Source of the DNA: Candidatus Atribacteria bacterium UBA6251
GTDB taxonomy: Bacteria; Atribacterota; Phoenicimicrobiia; Phoenicimicrobiales; Phoenicimicrobiaceae
Length of the DNA stretch: 26,322 nucleotides
Reading direction: 5' to 3'
NCBI GenBank assembly: GCA_002441285.1
Contig: DJVR01000040.1
Location: 1-26,322, forward strand
Numbering within the stretch: position 1 is the stretch's first letter; each line of letters starts with the position of its first letter. Below the pieces are notes generated by a model that had not been told where the DNA came from, did no database searches, and worked only from the letters and a program-made list of their open reading frames with translations. Position numbers and translations under genes: made by a program. Below, piece by piece: positions 8,780 through 15,883 of this stretch.

Positions 8780-9052
8780 TTAAGGAAACAATATTTTAAT
8801 AATTTTCTTAACTTCTTCATTTATGACCTGATAGGATATCTCCAAGCCTTGACGTTTACCAGCAATAATCCCCGCAGCCTTTAATTTAAAAAGATGTTGA
8901 GATATAGTTGATTGAGGCAAACCAAGGCATTCTTGGATACTGGTTACATTGCTCTCTTTTTCTATTAACCCCTTCGCTATACATAACCTTATTGGATGGG
9001 CCAATGCTTTTAATAGTTCACTTTTTTGATTAAATTCTGGATTATTTTTCAT
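8780..9052 (-). CDS. ArsR/SmtB-family transcriptional repressor
   Basis: This 90-residue winged-helix protein has the ArsR layout: a first helix with LLKALAHPIRL (13-23), a recognition helix in LPQSTISQHL (45-54), and a wing with AGIIAGKRQGLEISYQV (60-76). It lacks the ELCxCD metal site of cadmium/arsenic sensors but has two cysteines, Cys24 and Cys42. Persulfide sensors of this family (BigR/SqrR) also use two cysteines, but one of theirs is near the C-terminus and absent here, so the signal is uncertain. It follows the CoA-disulfide reductase fusion by 33 bases and is likely the second gene of that operon, autoregulating it through the inverted repeat at 11596-11623. The Shine-Dalgarno is weak, so low expression or coupling to the gene before it is likely. 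Confidence 0.85.
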   Translation of the reverse strand: MKNNPEFNQKSELLKALAHPIRLCIAKGLIEKESNVTSIQECLGLPQSTISQHLFKLKAAGIIAGKRQGLEISYQVINEEVKKIIKILFP

Positions 9053-9085
9053 CGAATCATCTATCTTTTTATTATTTTTATTTCT

Positions 9086-11569
9086 TTAAATAAATAAATT
9101 GGTATCAGCTGTTTCTGCAGCAGCAAGATAGGTAGCCACTCCCCCTATTTCTATTCCCTCGATAAGTTCTTCTTTTTTTATACCCATTAACTCCATAGAC
9201 ATACTACAAGCAATAATTTTTACTCCCTGTTCCCGGGCTTGTTCTATTAATTCTTCCAGAGAAGTTACATTGTTCTTTCTCATAATATATCTAATCATTT
9301 TTGCACCTAATCCACCCATATTCATCTGGGATAATTTCAATTTTTTAGAACCTTTGGGCATCATCATACCGAACATACGTCCTAAAAGATCTTTTTTCAC
9401 TTTTCCACCGTGGGATTTTCTTAAAATATTAAGTCCCCAAAAGGTAAAGAACATGGTTACTTTTCTTCCCATTGCAGCAGCACCATTGGCAATAATAAAA
9501 GAAGCGATTGCCTTGTCCAAATTGCCACTAAAAATTACAAAAGTTTTATCATTGTCACTGCTTTTTATTTCTCTATCGGTCAAATTTTCTTTTGCTTGAA
9601 AATTTCCCTTTTTAATCCAGGCCTTAATAATCTTTTCCTCTCTTTTTATCCTTAAAAGTTGATTGCCAGTCCGCTCACACCAAGACTTTAGATCTACACC
9701 AAAAGCTGGATCAGTCGCACTTATTTCTAATATTTCTCCTGTTTCTAATTCCTCTAAACCTTTAAATACCTTCATAATTGGCCCTGGGCATTGAAGACCA
9801 CAGGCATCTAATTTAATTTTAACCTTTATTTGATTATCTTCTGAAGTAGGAGATGGTTCACTTGCTTTAATTAAATCTGTTTTATCTATCTTTTCATATT
9901 GATAAACATCCGGATTATCCTGCTTTTGTACTGCTGGGAAATAGGTTTTATATCCACCGCTGAGGTTTTTAACCTTTTTATATCCTTTTTGCTTCAAAAT
10001 CCTATAGGCTACATATCCTCTTAAGCCTACCTGACAGAAGATGATGATCTCCCGGTCTTTAGGAATTTCATTTAACCTATTTCTTATTTCATCCACTGGA
10101 ATATTTTTTGCACCCTTAATAGTTCCTAAACTATATTCTTCAGGAGTTCTCACATCAATTAGCATGGAATTTTCCGGGTTTAACTTCTCTATATCGTGCC
10201 AGTGAATTATCTCACTATCCCCTTTTAAAAGATTAGCAGCCACATATCCGGCCATATTTACTGGATCCTTGGCTGAAGAATAGGGTGGAGCATAAGCCAG
10301 TTCTAGCTTCTCCAAATCATAGACTGTCATTCCAAACCTTATTGCGGTAGCAATTACATCTATTCTTTTATCTACTCCATCATAGCCTACTATCTGAGTA
10401 CCTAAAATCCTTCCATTCTCCTTAGAAAAGATTATTTTAATTGACAAAGGAAGGGCTCCTGGATAATATCCAGCATGAGATGCCGAATGAGTAAAAGATT
10501 TTTCATAAGGAATATGAAATCTTTTGAGTATTTTTTCATTATTCCCAGTAGCTGCTACGGTCATTTCAAATATTTTCAAAATAGAAGTACCTTGGGCACC
10601 CTCGTATTCTTCTATCTTTCCACAAATATTGTTAGCAACAATCCTTCCCTGTTTATTAGCTGGTCCAGCCAGAGGAATAAGAGCAGGATTCCCATTAACA
10701 TAATCCACCACTTCGATAGCATCTCCAATTGCATAAATATCAGGATGGGAAGTTCTCAGAGTACGATCTACTTTTATACCACCTCTTTGGCCTATTTCTA
10801 CCCCTGCTTCTTTCGCCAGAGTAATTTCGGGGCGTACTCCTATGCCAATTAAAAGCATATCGGTCTTTATTTCCCTACCACTTTTCAATTTGACCAGAGA
10901 AAACTCCTGGCGGTGTTCAACTTCCTTTATCTCATCATTTAAATAAAATTCTATCTTCTTTTCCTTAAGATGCTGGTGAACTAAAGAAGCCATTTCAGTG
11001 TCCAGAGGAGCTAACACCTGGTTAGCTAACTCAATTATGATAATGGCTACTCCTCTTTTATGAAGATTTTCAACCAGCTCCATTCCAATAAAGCCCGCAC
11101 CCACCACTACTACGCTTTTAGGATTGTGTTCATCTACAAAATTTTTAATAGCCAAAGTATCGGGAATATCCCTTAAAGTAAATACATTGGGAGCATCAAA
11201 TCCCTTAATCGAAGGCTTGATAGGAACTGCTCCGGGGGAAAGAATTAGTTTATCATAACTTTCTCTATAGGTCTTCTTGTTTTTAATATCGTAAACATCG
11301 ATTTGTTTTTTTTCAATATCAATACCTTTAACTTCATTTAAGACTCTTACATCGATATTAAACCTTTTTTTCATGGCTTCAGGAGACTGTACTATGAGAT
11401 TTTCACTCTTTTTAATTACCTCACCGATATAATAAGGGAGACCACAATTGGCAAAAGAAATATATTCTCCTCTTTCTAAAATAATTATTTCTGCTTTTTC
11501 ATCAAGCCGCCTAAGGCGGGCTGCTGCGCTTGCTCCTCCCGCAACTCCTCCTATAATGAGCACTTTCAT
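9086..11569 (-). CDS. CoA-disulfide reductase fused to rhodanese, TusA and DsrE-like domains
   Basis: This 827-residue protein joins four sulfur-handling parts. Residues 1-445 are an FAD/NAD(P)H CoA-disulfide reductase or persulfide reductase with GGVAGGASAA (7-16), the single redox Cys42 in SFANCGLPYYIG, a second nucleotide site VVGAGFIGME (155-164) and the FAD motif near YAIGDA (279-284). Residues 455-550 are a rhodanese with active Cys512 in CQVGLR. Residues 583-655 are TusA/SirA with CGLQCPGP (Cys590, Cys594). Residues 675-827 are DsrE/DsrF-like with Cys788. Four cysteines in one chain could pass a persulfide from domain to domain. Soluble, with no signal peptide. AAGGAG stands nine bases before the ATG, and a strong promoter lies about 40 bases further up. 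Two-domain reductase-rhodanese forms are well known, and four-domain forms occur in some anaerobes. Detoxifying or using reactive sulfur is the likely job. Confidence 0.92.
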   Translation of the reverse strand: MKVLIIGGVAGGASAAARLRRLDEKAEIIILERGEYISFANCGLPYYIGEVIKKSENLIVQSPEAMKKRFNIDVRVLNEVKGIDIEKKQIDVYDIKNKKTYRESYDKLILSPGAVPIKPSIKGFDAPNVFTLRDIPDTLAIKNFVDEHNPKSVVVVGAGFIGMELVENLHKRGVAIIIIELANQVLAPLDTEMASLVHQHLKEKKIEFYLNDEIKEVEHRQEFSLVKLKSGREIKTDMLLIGIGVRPEITLAKEAGVEIGQRGGIKVDRTLRTSHPDIYAIGDAIEVVDYVNGNPALIPLAGPANKQGRIVANNICGKIEEYEGAQGTSILKIFEMTVAATGNNEKILKRFHIPYEKSFTHSASHAGYYPGALPLSIKIIFSKENGRILGTQIVGYDGVDKRIDVIATAIRFGMTVYDLEKLELAYAPPYSSAKDPVNMAGYVAANLLKGDSEIIHWHDIEKLNPENSMLIDVRTPEEYSLGTIKGAKNIPVDEIRNRLNEIPKDREIIIFCQVGLRGYVAYRILKQKGYKKVKNLSGGYKTYFPAVQKQDNPDVYQYEKIDKTDLIKASEPSPTSEDNQIKVKIKLDACGLQCPGPIMKVFKGLEELETGEILEISATDPAFGVDLKSWCERTGNQLLRIKREEKIIKAWIKKGNFQAKENLTDREIKSSDNDKTFVIFSGNLDKAIASFIIANGAAAMGRKVTMFFTFWGLNILRKSHGGKVKKDLLGRMFGMMMPKGSKKLKLSQMNMGGLGAKMIRYIMRKNNVTSLEELIEQAREQGVKIIACSMSMELMGIKKEELIEGIEIGGVATYLAAAETADTNLFI

Positions 11570-11595
11570 GGCAATTCACTCCTTCCAAGTGAAAT

Positions 11596-11623
11596 ATATC
11601 ACAATATTTGTATATTATGATAT
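11596..11623. promoter_or_regulatory. Inverted-repeat operator overlapping the sulfur-operon promoter
   Basis: ATATCACAATAT (11596-11607), a TTGT spacer and ATATTATGATAT (11612-11623) form two 12-base arms that match at 11 of 12 positions. The right arm contains the whole -10 box of the minus-strand promoter, so a bound dimer would block RNA polymerase. ArsR-family repressors bind this kind of AT-rich 12-n-12 repeat, and the only regulator in the operon is the ArsR protein at 8780-9052. That pairing is inferred. Confidence 0.65.
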
Positions 11624-11640
11624 TATGAATTTTTTGTCAA
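11612..11640 (-). promoter_or_regulatory. Sigma-70-type promoter of the CoA-disulfide reductase/ArsR operon
   Basis: On the minus strand a perfect TTGACA (11635-11640) is followed by a 17-base spacer and TAATAT (11612-11617). Transcription would begin near 11605, giving a leader of about 35 bases that includes the AAGGAG of the reductase gene. The near-consensus boxes suggest strong expression when not repressed. Confidence 0.75.
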
Positions 11641-11999
11641 GCAAATAAACGCACTATTTCTCGAAATTTCAGATCAAACTTAAAGAAATTCGCTGGTAAT
11701 TAGAGTAAAAAAAATTCAATCAATATCTAAACACCAATTTAATGGTCTGGCAATTTATATTGTTTATAAGAAATTAGCTTCTTATGAAAAAAACAATAAA
11801 ACAAAGTTTTATAGAATTATTTATAGGATATATTTAACTATTTAATTAAAAGAGGTATAATATAAAAACTTAATTTTTTTCTTGATAAAGTTGTTAAATT
11901 AACGGATCCAATTACTATGGTAAAAATTTAGTATTTATATCATCAAATTTTGATCTTTAAAAAATTATCATTATTAAGTAATATAAGGAATTTTAAAAA
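11641..11999. other. Divergent intergenic region
   Basis: This AT-rich gap separates the sulfur operon from the EamA gene. Apart from the possible EamA promoter (11833-11861) it holds a weak inverted repeat (TTTATAAGAA / TTCTTATGAA, 11763-11788) without a T-run and a 13-base palindrome ATCAAATTTTGAT (11942-11954) just before the EamA Shine-Dalgarno. Neither can be tied to a regulator. No RNA gene is seen. Confidence 0.4.
11833..11861 (+). promoter_or_regulatory. Possible promoter for the EamA transporter gene
   Basis: A perfect TATAAT (11856-11861) lies 17 bases after a poor -35 (TTTAAC, 11833-11838). It would give a leader of about 130 bases before the start codon. Only the -10 box is convincing. 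Confidence 0.3.
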
Positions 12000-12872
12000 A
12001 TGGGTAAGGATATTAAAGGAAGACTTCTGGTATTATGCGCTGCTTTTTTATGGAGTACCAGCAGTTTATTTATCAAGAAAATTCCAGCTCATCCATTGTT
12101 TATTACCTTTGCCAGAGCAGCTATTGCTGGTTTAACCTTATTGCCTTTTATACAATTGAAGAGAATAAGGTTAAATAAATATTTATTTGGATATATTATA
12201 ATCAGCACCATTACGGTTAGTACCTTTGTTATTGCTAATAAATTAACTACTGCAGCAAATGTTATTGCGCTTCAATATACCGCTCCTCTTTATTTATTTA
12301 TTTATACTATATTTACAAAAAAAGAAATACTGGGGTATCATAATACTATACCGATAATTTGTGTAACCATAGGTATTAGCTTATTTTTAATGGAACCTAA
12401 TCAGGATAGCAGTAGCTTAGGGAATATAATTGCTCTAAGCAGTGGTATGGCTATGGCGATAGGCATGATATTTCTCCACCTTCTATCTAACCAATCTGCT
12501 GTAGAAATAGTCTCTTTAACTAACCTGGGAACAGCCTTATTAATTCTACCTTTTATTCCTTCAATAATCTCGACGATTTCTTCTTTAGAGATAAAAGAGT
12601 GGCTTTATCTGTTTTATCTCGGGGCTATACAGATAGGTCTGGCCTACCTTTTATTTACTAATGGATTAAAATACATAAATCCATTAAATGCTTCAATAAT
12701 AACTTTGACTGAAGCTATATTTAATCCGCTATGGGTGTTTTTCTTTTTAGGAGAAAGGCCATCTATTTATGGCCTAGTAGGTGGAGTTATAATCCTGGCA
12801 TCTGTAGCTTCCGATGCCTTATTTAGAAGAAAGGCTTTAAAAAATAAAAAGTCTTATAGTCTGTCTTCGTAA
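12000..12872 (+). CDS. EamA/DMT-family transporter
   Basis: This 290-residue inner-membrane protein has ten hydrophobic segments in two repeated EamA halves (about 8-135 and 148-278), the usual size and plan for drug/metabolite exporters such as RhaT- or YdcZ-type relatives. The first helix carries the typical LCAAFLWSTSSLFIKK pattern (11-26), the second half starts at ALSSGMAMAIGMIF, and the end of helix 9/10 has the E-x-x-F-x-P-L-W-x-x-x-x-L-G-E segment (about 237-251). AAGGAA precedes the ATG. It is followed after 131 bases by the PAC2 gene on the same strand, which has its own Shine-Dalgarno. Substrate cannot be told; amino acids or nucleotide-like metabolites are common in the family. 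Confidence 0.88.
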   Translation: MGKDIKGRLLVLCAAFLWSTSSLFIKKIPAHPLFITFARAAIAGLTLLPFIQLKRIRLNKYLFGYIIISTITVSTFVIANKLTTAANVIALQYTAPLYLFIYTIFTKKEILGYHNTIPIICVTIGISLFLMEPNQDSSSLGNIIALSSGMAMAIGMIFLHLLSNQSAVEIVSLTNLGTALLILPFIPSIISTISSLEIKEWLYLFYLGAIQIGLAYLLFTNGLKYINPLNASIITLTEAIFNPLWVFFFLGERPSIYGLVGGVIILASVASDALFRRKALKNKKSYSLSS

Positions 12873-13003
12873 ACAGAGAAGCATTGTTTTATTCAATCCC
12901 CTTATATCTTTAATAGTTTAGCGGATTATGATAAAATAATTTTATGAGTTGCTTTGCTTATTTTTAAGTTTAATAAATTATCGAAAGTTCAGGAGAATCA
13001 AAA

Positions 13004-13864
13004 ATGGAGAACATAACCATTTACTATGACCCTTCTCTAAAAGATCCATCTATGATTATTGGCTTCTCTGGCTGGATGGACGGAGGAGAAGTCTCCACCG
13101 GGGCCATCCAATACCTGAGGTTTATTCTCCAGGCTAAGAAATTTGCCCAGATAGAACCACAAAAATTTTATCTCTTTAACTTCCCGGGGGCAATGACAGA
13201 AGCAGCTCAGTTTAGACCTTATACTAAAATCCAGGAAGGTTTGATAGTAGAATTTCAGTATCCCCAAAATGAATTTTTTTATGATGAAAAAAATAACTTG
13301 ATTCTCTTTTCTGGTAAAGAACCCAATATTAATTGGGATGAATACACCAATTGTTTTTTTGCTTTAGGAGGAAGATTGGGAGTAAAAAATATCTATTTTG
13401 TGGGAAGCGTAGCCGGTCCCGTACCTCATACCAGAGCAGTAAGATTGTTCTGCTCTACTTCTAATCAGCCGCAAAAGATAAGACTTCAGGAACTGGGATT
13501 TCGCTTTAGCAATTATGAAGGTCCAGCTAGTATTACTACTTTGCTAGCGTGGAGAGCGGAAGAAAAAGGAATAACCATGACTAACCTAGTAGCAGAAATA
13601 CCTATTTACATTCAAACTAGAAATCCTAAAGCCATTAAAGCAGTAATAGAAAAATTAAATCAGTTATTAAATATGGATATCAACCTGATAGATTTATCGG
13701 TAAAAAGCAGCCATTTCGAAAAAAAGATTGATGAATTAATCCGTCTCCAACCACTTCTTGCTACCCAGATTAAAAAACTAGAAGAGAATTATGATCAGGA
13801 ATTTTTCGAGGAAAGAGGTGGATTTGAAGAGTGGCTAAAAAAACATGGAATTGATAAATTATAA
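13004..13864 (+). CDS. PAC2-family protein (proteasome-assembly-chaperone fold)
   Basis: This 286-residue protein matches the PAC2 family found in archaea, actinobacteria and scattered other bacteria. Motifs in order: GFSGWMDGGEVSTGAI (20-35), the VAGPVPHTRAV segment (136-146), YEGPASITTLL (171-181) and PIYIQTRNPKA (200-210), followed by a charged C-terminal helical tail (about 215-286) that may form a coiled coil. Eukaryotic PAC2 helps build the 20S proteasome, but no proteasome or HslV gene is in the window, and the bacterial role is not settled. AGGAGA precedes the ATG at good spacing. The gene ends 33 bases from the convergent HAD gene with no clear terminator between. Confidence 0.88.
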   Translation: MENITIYYDPSLKDPSMIIGFSGWMDGGEVSTGAIQYLRFILQAKKFAQIEPQKFYLFNFPGAMTEAAQFRPYTKIQEGLIVEFQYPQNEFFYDEKNNLILFSGKEPNINWDEYTNCFFALGGRLGVKNIYFVGSVAGPVPHTRAVRLFCSTSNQPQKIRLQELGFRFSNYEGPASITTLLAWRAEEKGITMTNLVAEIPIYIQTRNPKAIKAVIEKLNQLLNMDINLIDLSVKSSHFEKKIDELIRLQPLLATQIKKLEENYDQEFFEERGGFEEWLKKHGIDKL

Positions 13865-13897
13865 ATCTCCATCCATTTTAACGCTTTAGATATGTTT

Positions 13898-14548
13898 TTA
13901 AAAATAACCCCTTAATTCTGATAATCTTTTTATCACTAAAATTCCTAATTTTTTCAACCTTCTATAGCTCTGGTGGCCCTGAGCAATTAATAAGCAATCA
14001 CAGCCTATTTCCTTAGAAACAGCATAATCATGAAAAGTATCCCCAATCAAGATTGCCTCATCGGGGTTTATACTTAATTCCCCTAGACACTTCTTAGCAA
14101 CTTCTGTTTTATCTTCAGTATAATGATTTTCCAATCCAACTATCCTGGTAAAATATTTTTCAATTCCGTAATATTTTATCTTTTCTTTTAATGTTTCTTC
14201 CTGAGAGGCAGAAAGAATAGATTGAGTTATTCTATGCTCGTGAATTTTTTTTAGAATACTTATTGCGCCAGCAAATAATTTACATTTGCTAAAATGAGTA
14301 TAATATTCCTGGACAAATTCCATAGCCAACTCTTCAAACGGTTCTTTTGAAAACTCGAATCCCACTCTGATATAAAACTGAATTACAGGAAAATCAAAAA
14401 CTTCTTTATACTTTCTCGTGCTTAACTGTGGTAACCCTCTTTTCTTTAGCATTTTATTAATTACTTTTACCGCTAACCAGACATCATTGATTAAGGTTCC
14501 GTTCCAATCCCAAAAAATATGCTTATATTCTCTTATCTTTTTTAACAT
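13898..14548 (-). CDS. HAD-superfamily hydrolase with a DxN motif I
   Basis: This 216-residue protein has the HAD phosphatase plan: motif I at 14-19 (DWNGTL), a helical cap at about 25-85, motif II serine in ILSAS (111-115), motif III lysine in EDKTEV (Lys148), and motif IV GDTFHD (169-174) with the metal-binding acids. Motif I is D-x-N instead of D-x-D: the nucleophile Asp14 is kept, but the acid/base Asp is replaced by Asn16. Such DWNGTL proteins form a recognisable subgroup; their activity is unclear and may be weaker or use another general acid. GAGGAG precedes the ATG. It follows the MBL-fold gene by 36 bases, so both are probably one transcript. Phosphoglycolate-phosphatase-like is the nearest general label. 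Confidence 0.85.
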   Translation of the reverse strand: MLKKIREYKHIFWDWNGTLINDVWLAVKVINKMLKKRGLPQLSTRKYKEVFDFPVIQFYIRVGFEFSKEPFEELAMEFVQEYYTHFSKCKLFAGAISILKKIHEHRITQSILSASQEETLKEKIKYYGIEKYFTRIVGLENHYTEDKTEVAKKCLGELSINPDEAILIGDTFHDYAVSKEIGCDCLLIAQGHQSYRRLKKLGILVIKRLSELRGYF

Positions 14549-14584
14549 CTTTTTCTCCTCAATCTTATCCTCTAATCTATCTAT

Positions 14585-15487
14585 TTATCCTTTAATATTT
14601 GATCTTTTTTGCCAAGTAATATTGCTTGCCGAAAAAAACATTTCTAGCTCGCCTTTTTCGTAAAGATAAGCTAAATAAGATTTTACTGTACTGGAAATCA
14701 GAAGATATTGATTGGCATCAAAAGTTAGATTATATTTCTTACTAAGCCCTTCTAGTATTAGATGAAGAGTGGTCGGCTTCGCACAAAGAGAGAGAATTAC
14801 TGAAATTATCTCTTTAATTTTATCACGATTTAGAGTTATTAGATTTTTTATATCCTTCGTCATTATTCCATGGCTAGGCACAAATACTTCTGCTTCCAGA
14901 GCTTCCAATCTCTCTAGCGTTTGAAGTTGAGAAGCTAAATCATAAAAGAAACAAAAATGATATTTATGGATAATTCTTTCTGGGAATAAGGCATCCCCTA
15001 AAAATAATACATTATCTGGTGTTTTTACTCCGATCATTTCAAAAAAATGACCTGGTAAAGGAATGGCTTCTAAATCAGTATCCAATATCTTCCCACTGGA
15101 AGGAATGATATCCGTAATCTTTGCAGGAGTAGCCATTAAAAATTTATTGGTAAAAGTAGAACAAGGAAATCCCCCCCAAAGAAAAGCAGGTTCAAAAATT
15201 GGATTTTGAATAAAGGCCGCCTCTAATTGAGTGGCTGCTATTCGGCAATTGCTCCTTCTTTGAATATAATTATTGCCTCCTATATGGTCAGCATTAGAAT
15301 GGGTATTGATAATCATCTTTATTTCCCATCCTTTTTCTTTTAATAATTTAATTATCTGCCTCCCAGCCTCTTTATCATTTCCAGAATCGATTAAAATTAC
15401 CCCTTGATTATTCACATATACCCCTATATTGGTCGGAGCTGAAATTATATAAGTATTTCCTGAAATCTTTTGTAATTCCAAACCCAT
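14585..15487 (-). CDS. MBL-fold metallo-hydrolase with C-terminal winged-helix region
   Basis: This 300-residue metallo-beta-lactamase-fold protein shows motif II THSNADHIGG (62-71), PGH (His147), LGD (Asp165) and VPSHG (His206). In motif II the usual H-x-H-x-D-H has become H-x-N-x-D-H (His63, Asn65, Asp67, His68), so one zinc ligand is changed, and the second metal site (Asp67/His68 with Asp165) should be stronger than the first. Residues 225-285 look like a small helical or winged-helix tail, as in BLACT_WH-type hydrolases. AAGGAG stands 11 bases before the ATG, overlapped by a ten-codon leader frame. It is the first gene of a two-gene unit with the HAD hydrolase. Substrate unknown; thioester or nucleotide-like esters are typical. 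Confidence 0.87.
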   Translation of the reverse strand: MGLELQKISGNTYIISAPTNIGVYVNNQGVILIDSGNDKEAGRQIIKLLKEKGWEIKMIINTHSNADHIGGNNYIQRRSNCRIAATQLEAAFIQNPIFEPAFLWGGFPCSTFTNKFLMATPAKITDIIPSSGKILDTDLEAIPLPGHFFEMIGVKTPDNVLFLGDALFPERIIHKYHFCFFYDLASQLQTLERLEALEAEVFVPSHGIMTKDIKNLITLNRDKIKEIISVILSLCAKPTTLHLILEGLSKKYNLTFDANQYLLISSTVKSYLAYLYEKGELEMFFSASNITWQKRSNIKG

Positions 15488-15492
15488 TATAC

Positions 15493-15525
15493 TTATCTCT
15501 CCTTTTCATTCTTAAAATAAATCAT
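15493..15525 (-). CDS. Possible ten-codon leader peptide before the MBL-fold gene
   Basis: The frame MIYFKNEKER-stop begins six bases after GGAGGAG, a stronger ribosome site than the MBL gene's own. Its last codons cover the MBL Shine-Dalgarno, and its stop lies five bases before the MBL ATG. Ribosomes finishing it could restart at the MBL gene, giving translational coupling. The peptide shows no runs of one amino acid, so attenuation is not indicated. A chance frame cannot be excluded. Confidence 0.3.
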   Translation of the reverse strand: MIYFKNEKER

Positions 15526-15883
15526 TTTACTCTCCTCCAAGCCTGTTAGAAACTTTCTGAACATTTTCTTTCTCTGATGGAAATATTCAAAAACTTTTGT
15601 CTATTTTATCAGATTTTTAAACTCAACCAAATATCCTACCCTTAAAAAATAAATAAGATCCCCTTTTCTAAATTTTCTTATTAATATCATCATATTATAA
15701 TCAAAATTTCCCTAATTATTTTTGCAAAACTTATTGACTTTTTTATTCAACTTGTTATATTCAATAACAATCATCACTAACTTAACCTTTTAAAAATATT
15801 TTGTAAAAAATCATATTTTATAATAAATTAAAGTATATTATAATGTATTTAAAAAACTTTATAGAAAGAAGGGAAAGTAAATT
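15526..15883. other. Divergent AT-rich intergenic region
   Basis: This gap between the MBL gene and the fusion gene contains the plus-strand promoter described at 15734-15761. On the minus strand a TAAAAT about 120 bases before the MBL gene has only a poor -35 (TTTGGT). No RNA gene or strong hairpin is visible. Confidence 0.4.
15734..15761 (+). promoter_or_regulatory. Candidate promoter for the methyltransferase/ATP-grasp fusion
   Basis: TTGACT (15734-15739) and TATATT (15756-15761) are separated by 16 bases. Transcription would start near 15768 and leave a leader of about 115 bases. A second TATAAT at 15839-15844 lacks a good -35. Confidence 0.45.

Noticed and set aside
11763..11788. Inverted repeat TTTATAAGAA / TTCTTATGAA as a terminator
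   Set aside because: Weak A-T stem with no T-run on either strand, and no gene ends nearby.
12936..12954. Inverted repeat TGATAAAAT / ATTTTATGA before the PAC2 gene
   Set aside because: Very A-T rich; such repeats are expected by chance in this composition, and no regulator can be linked.
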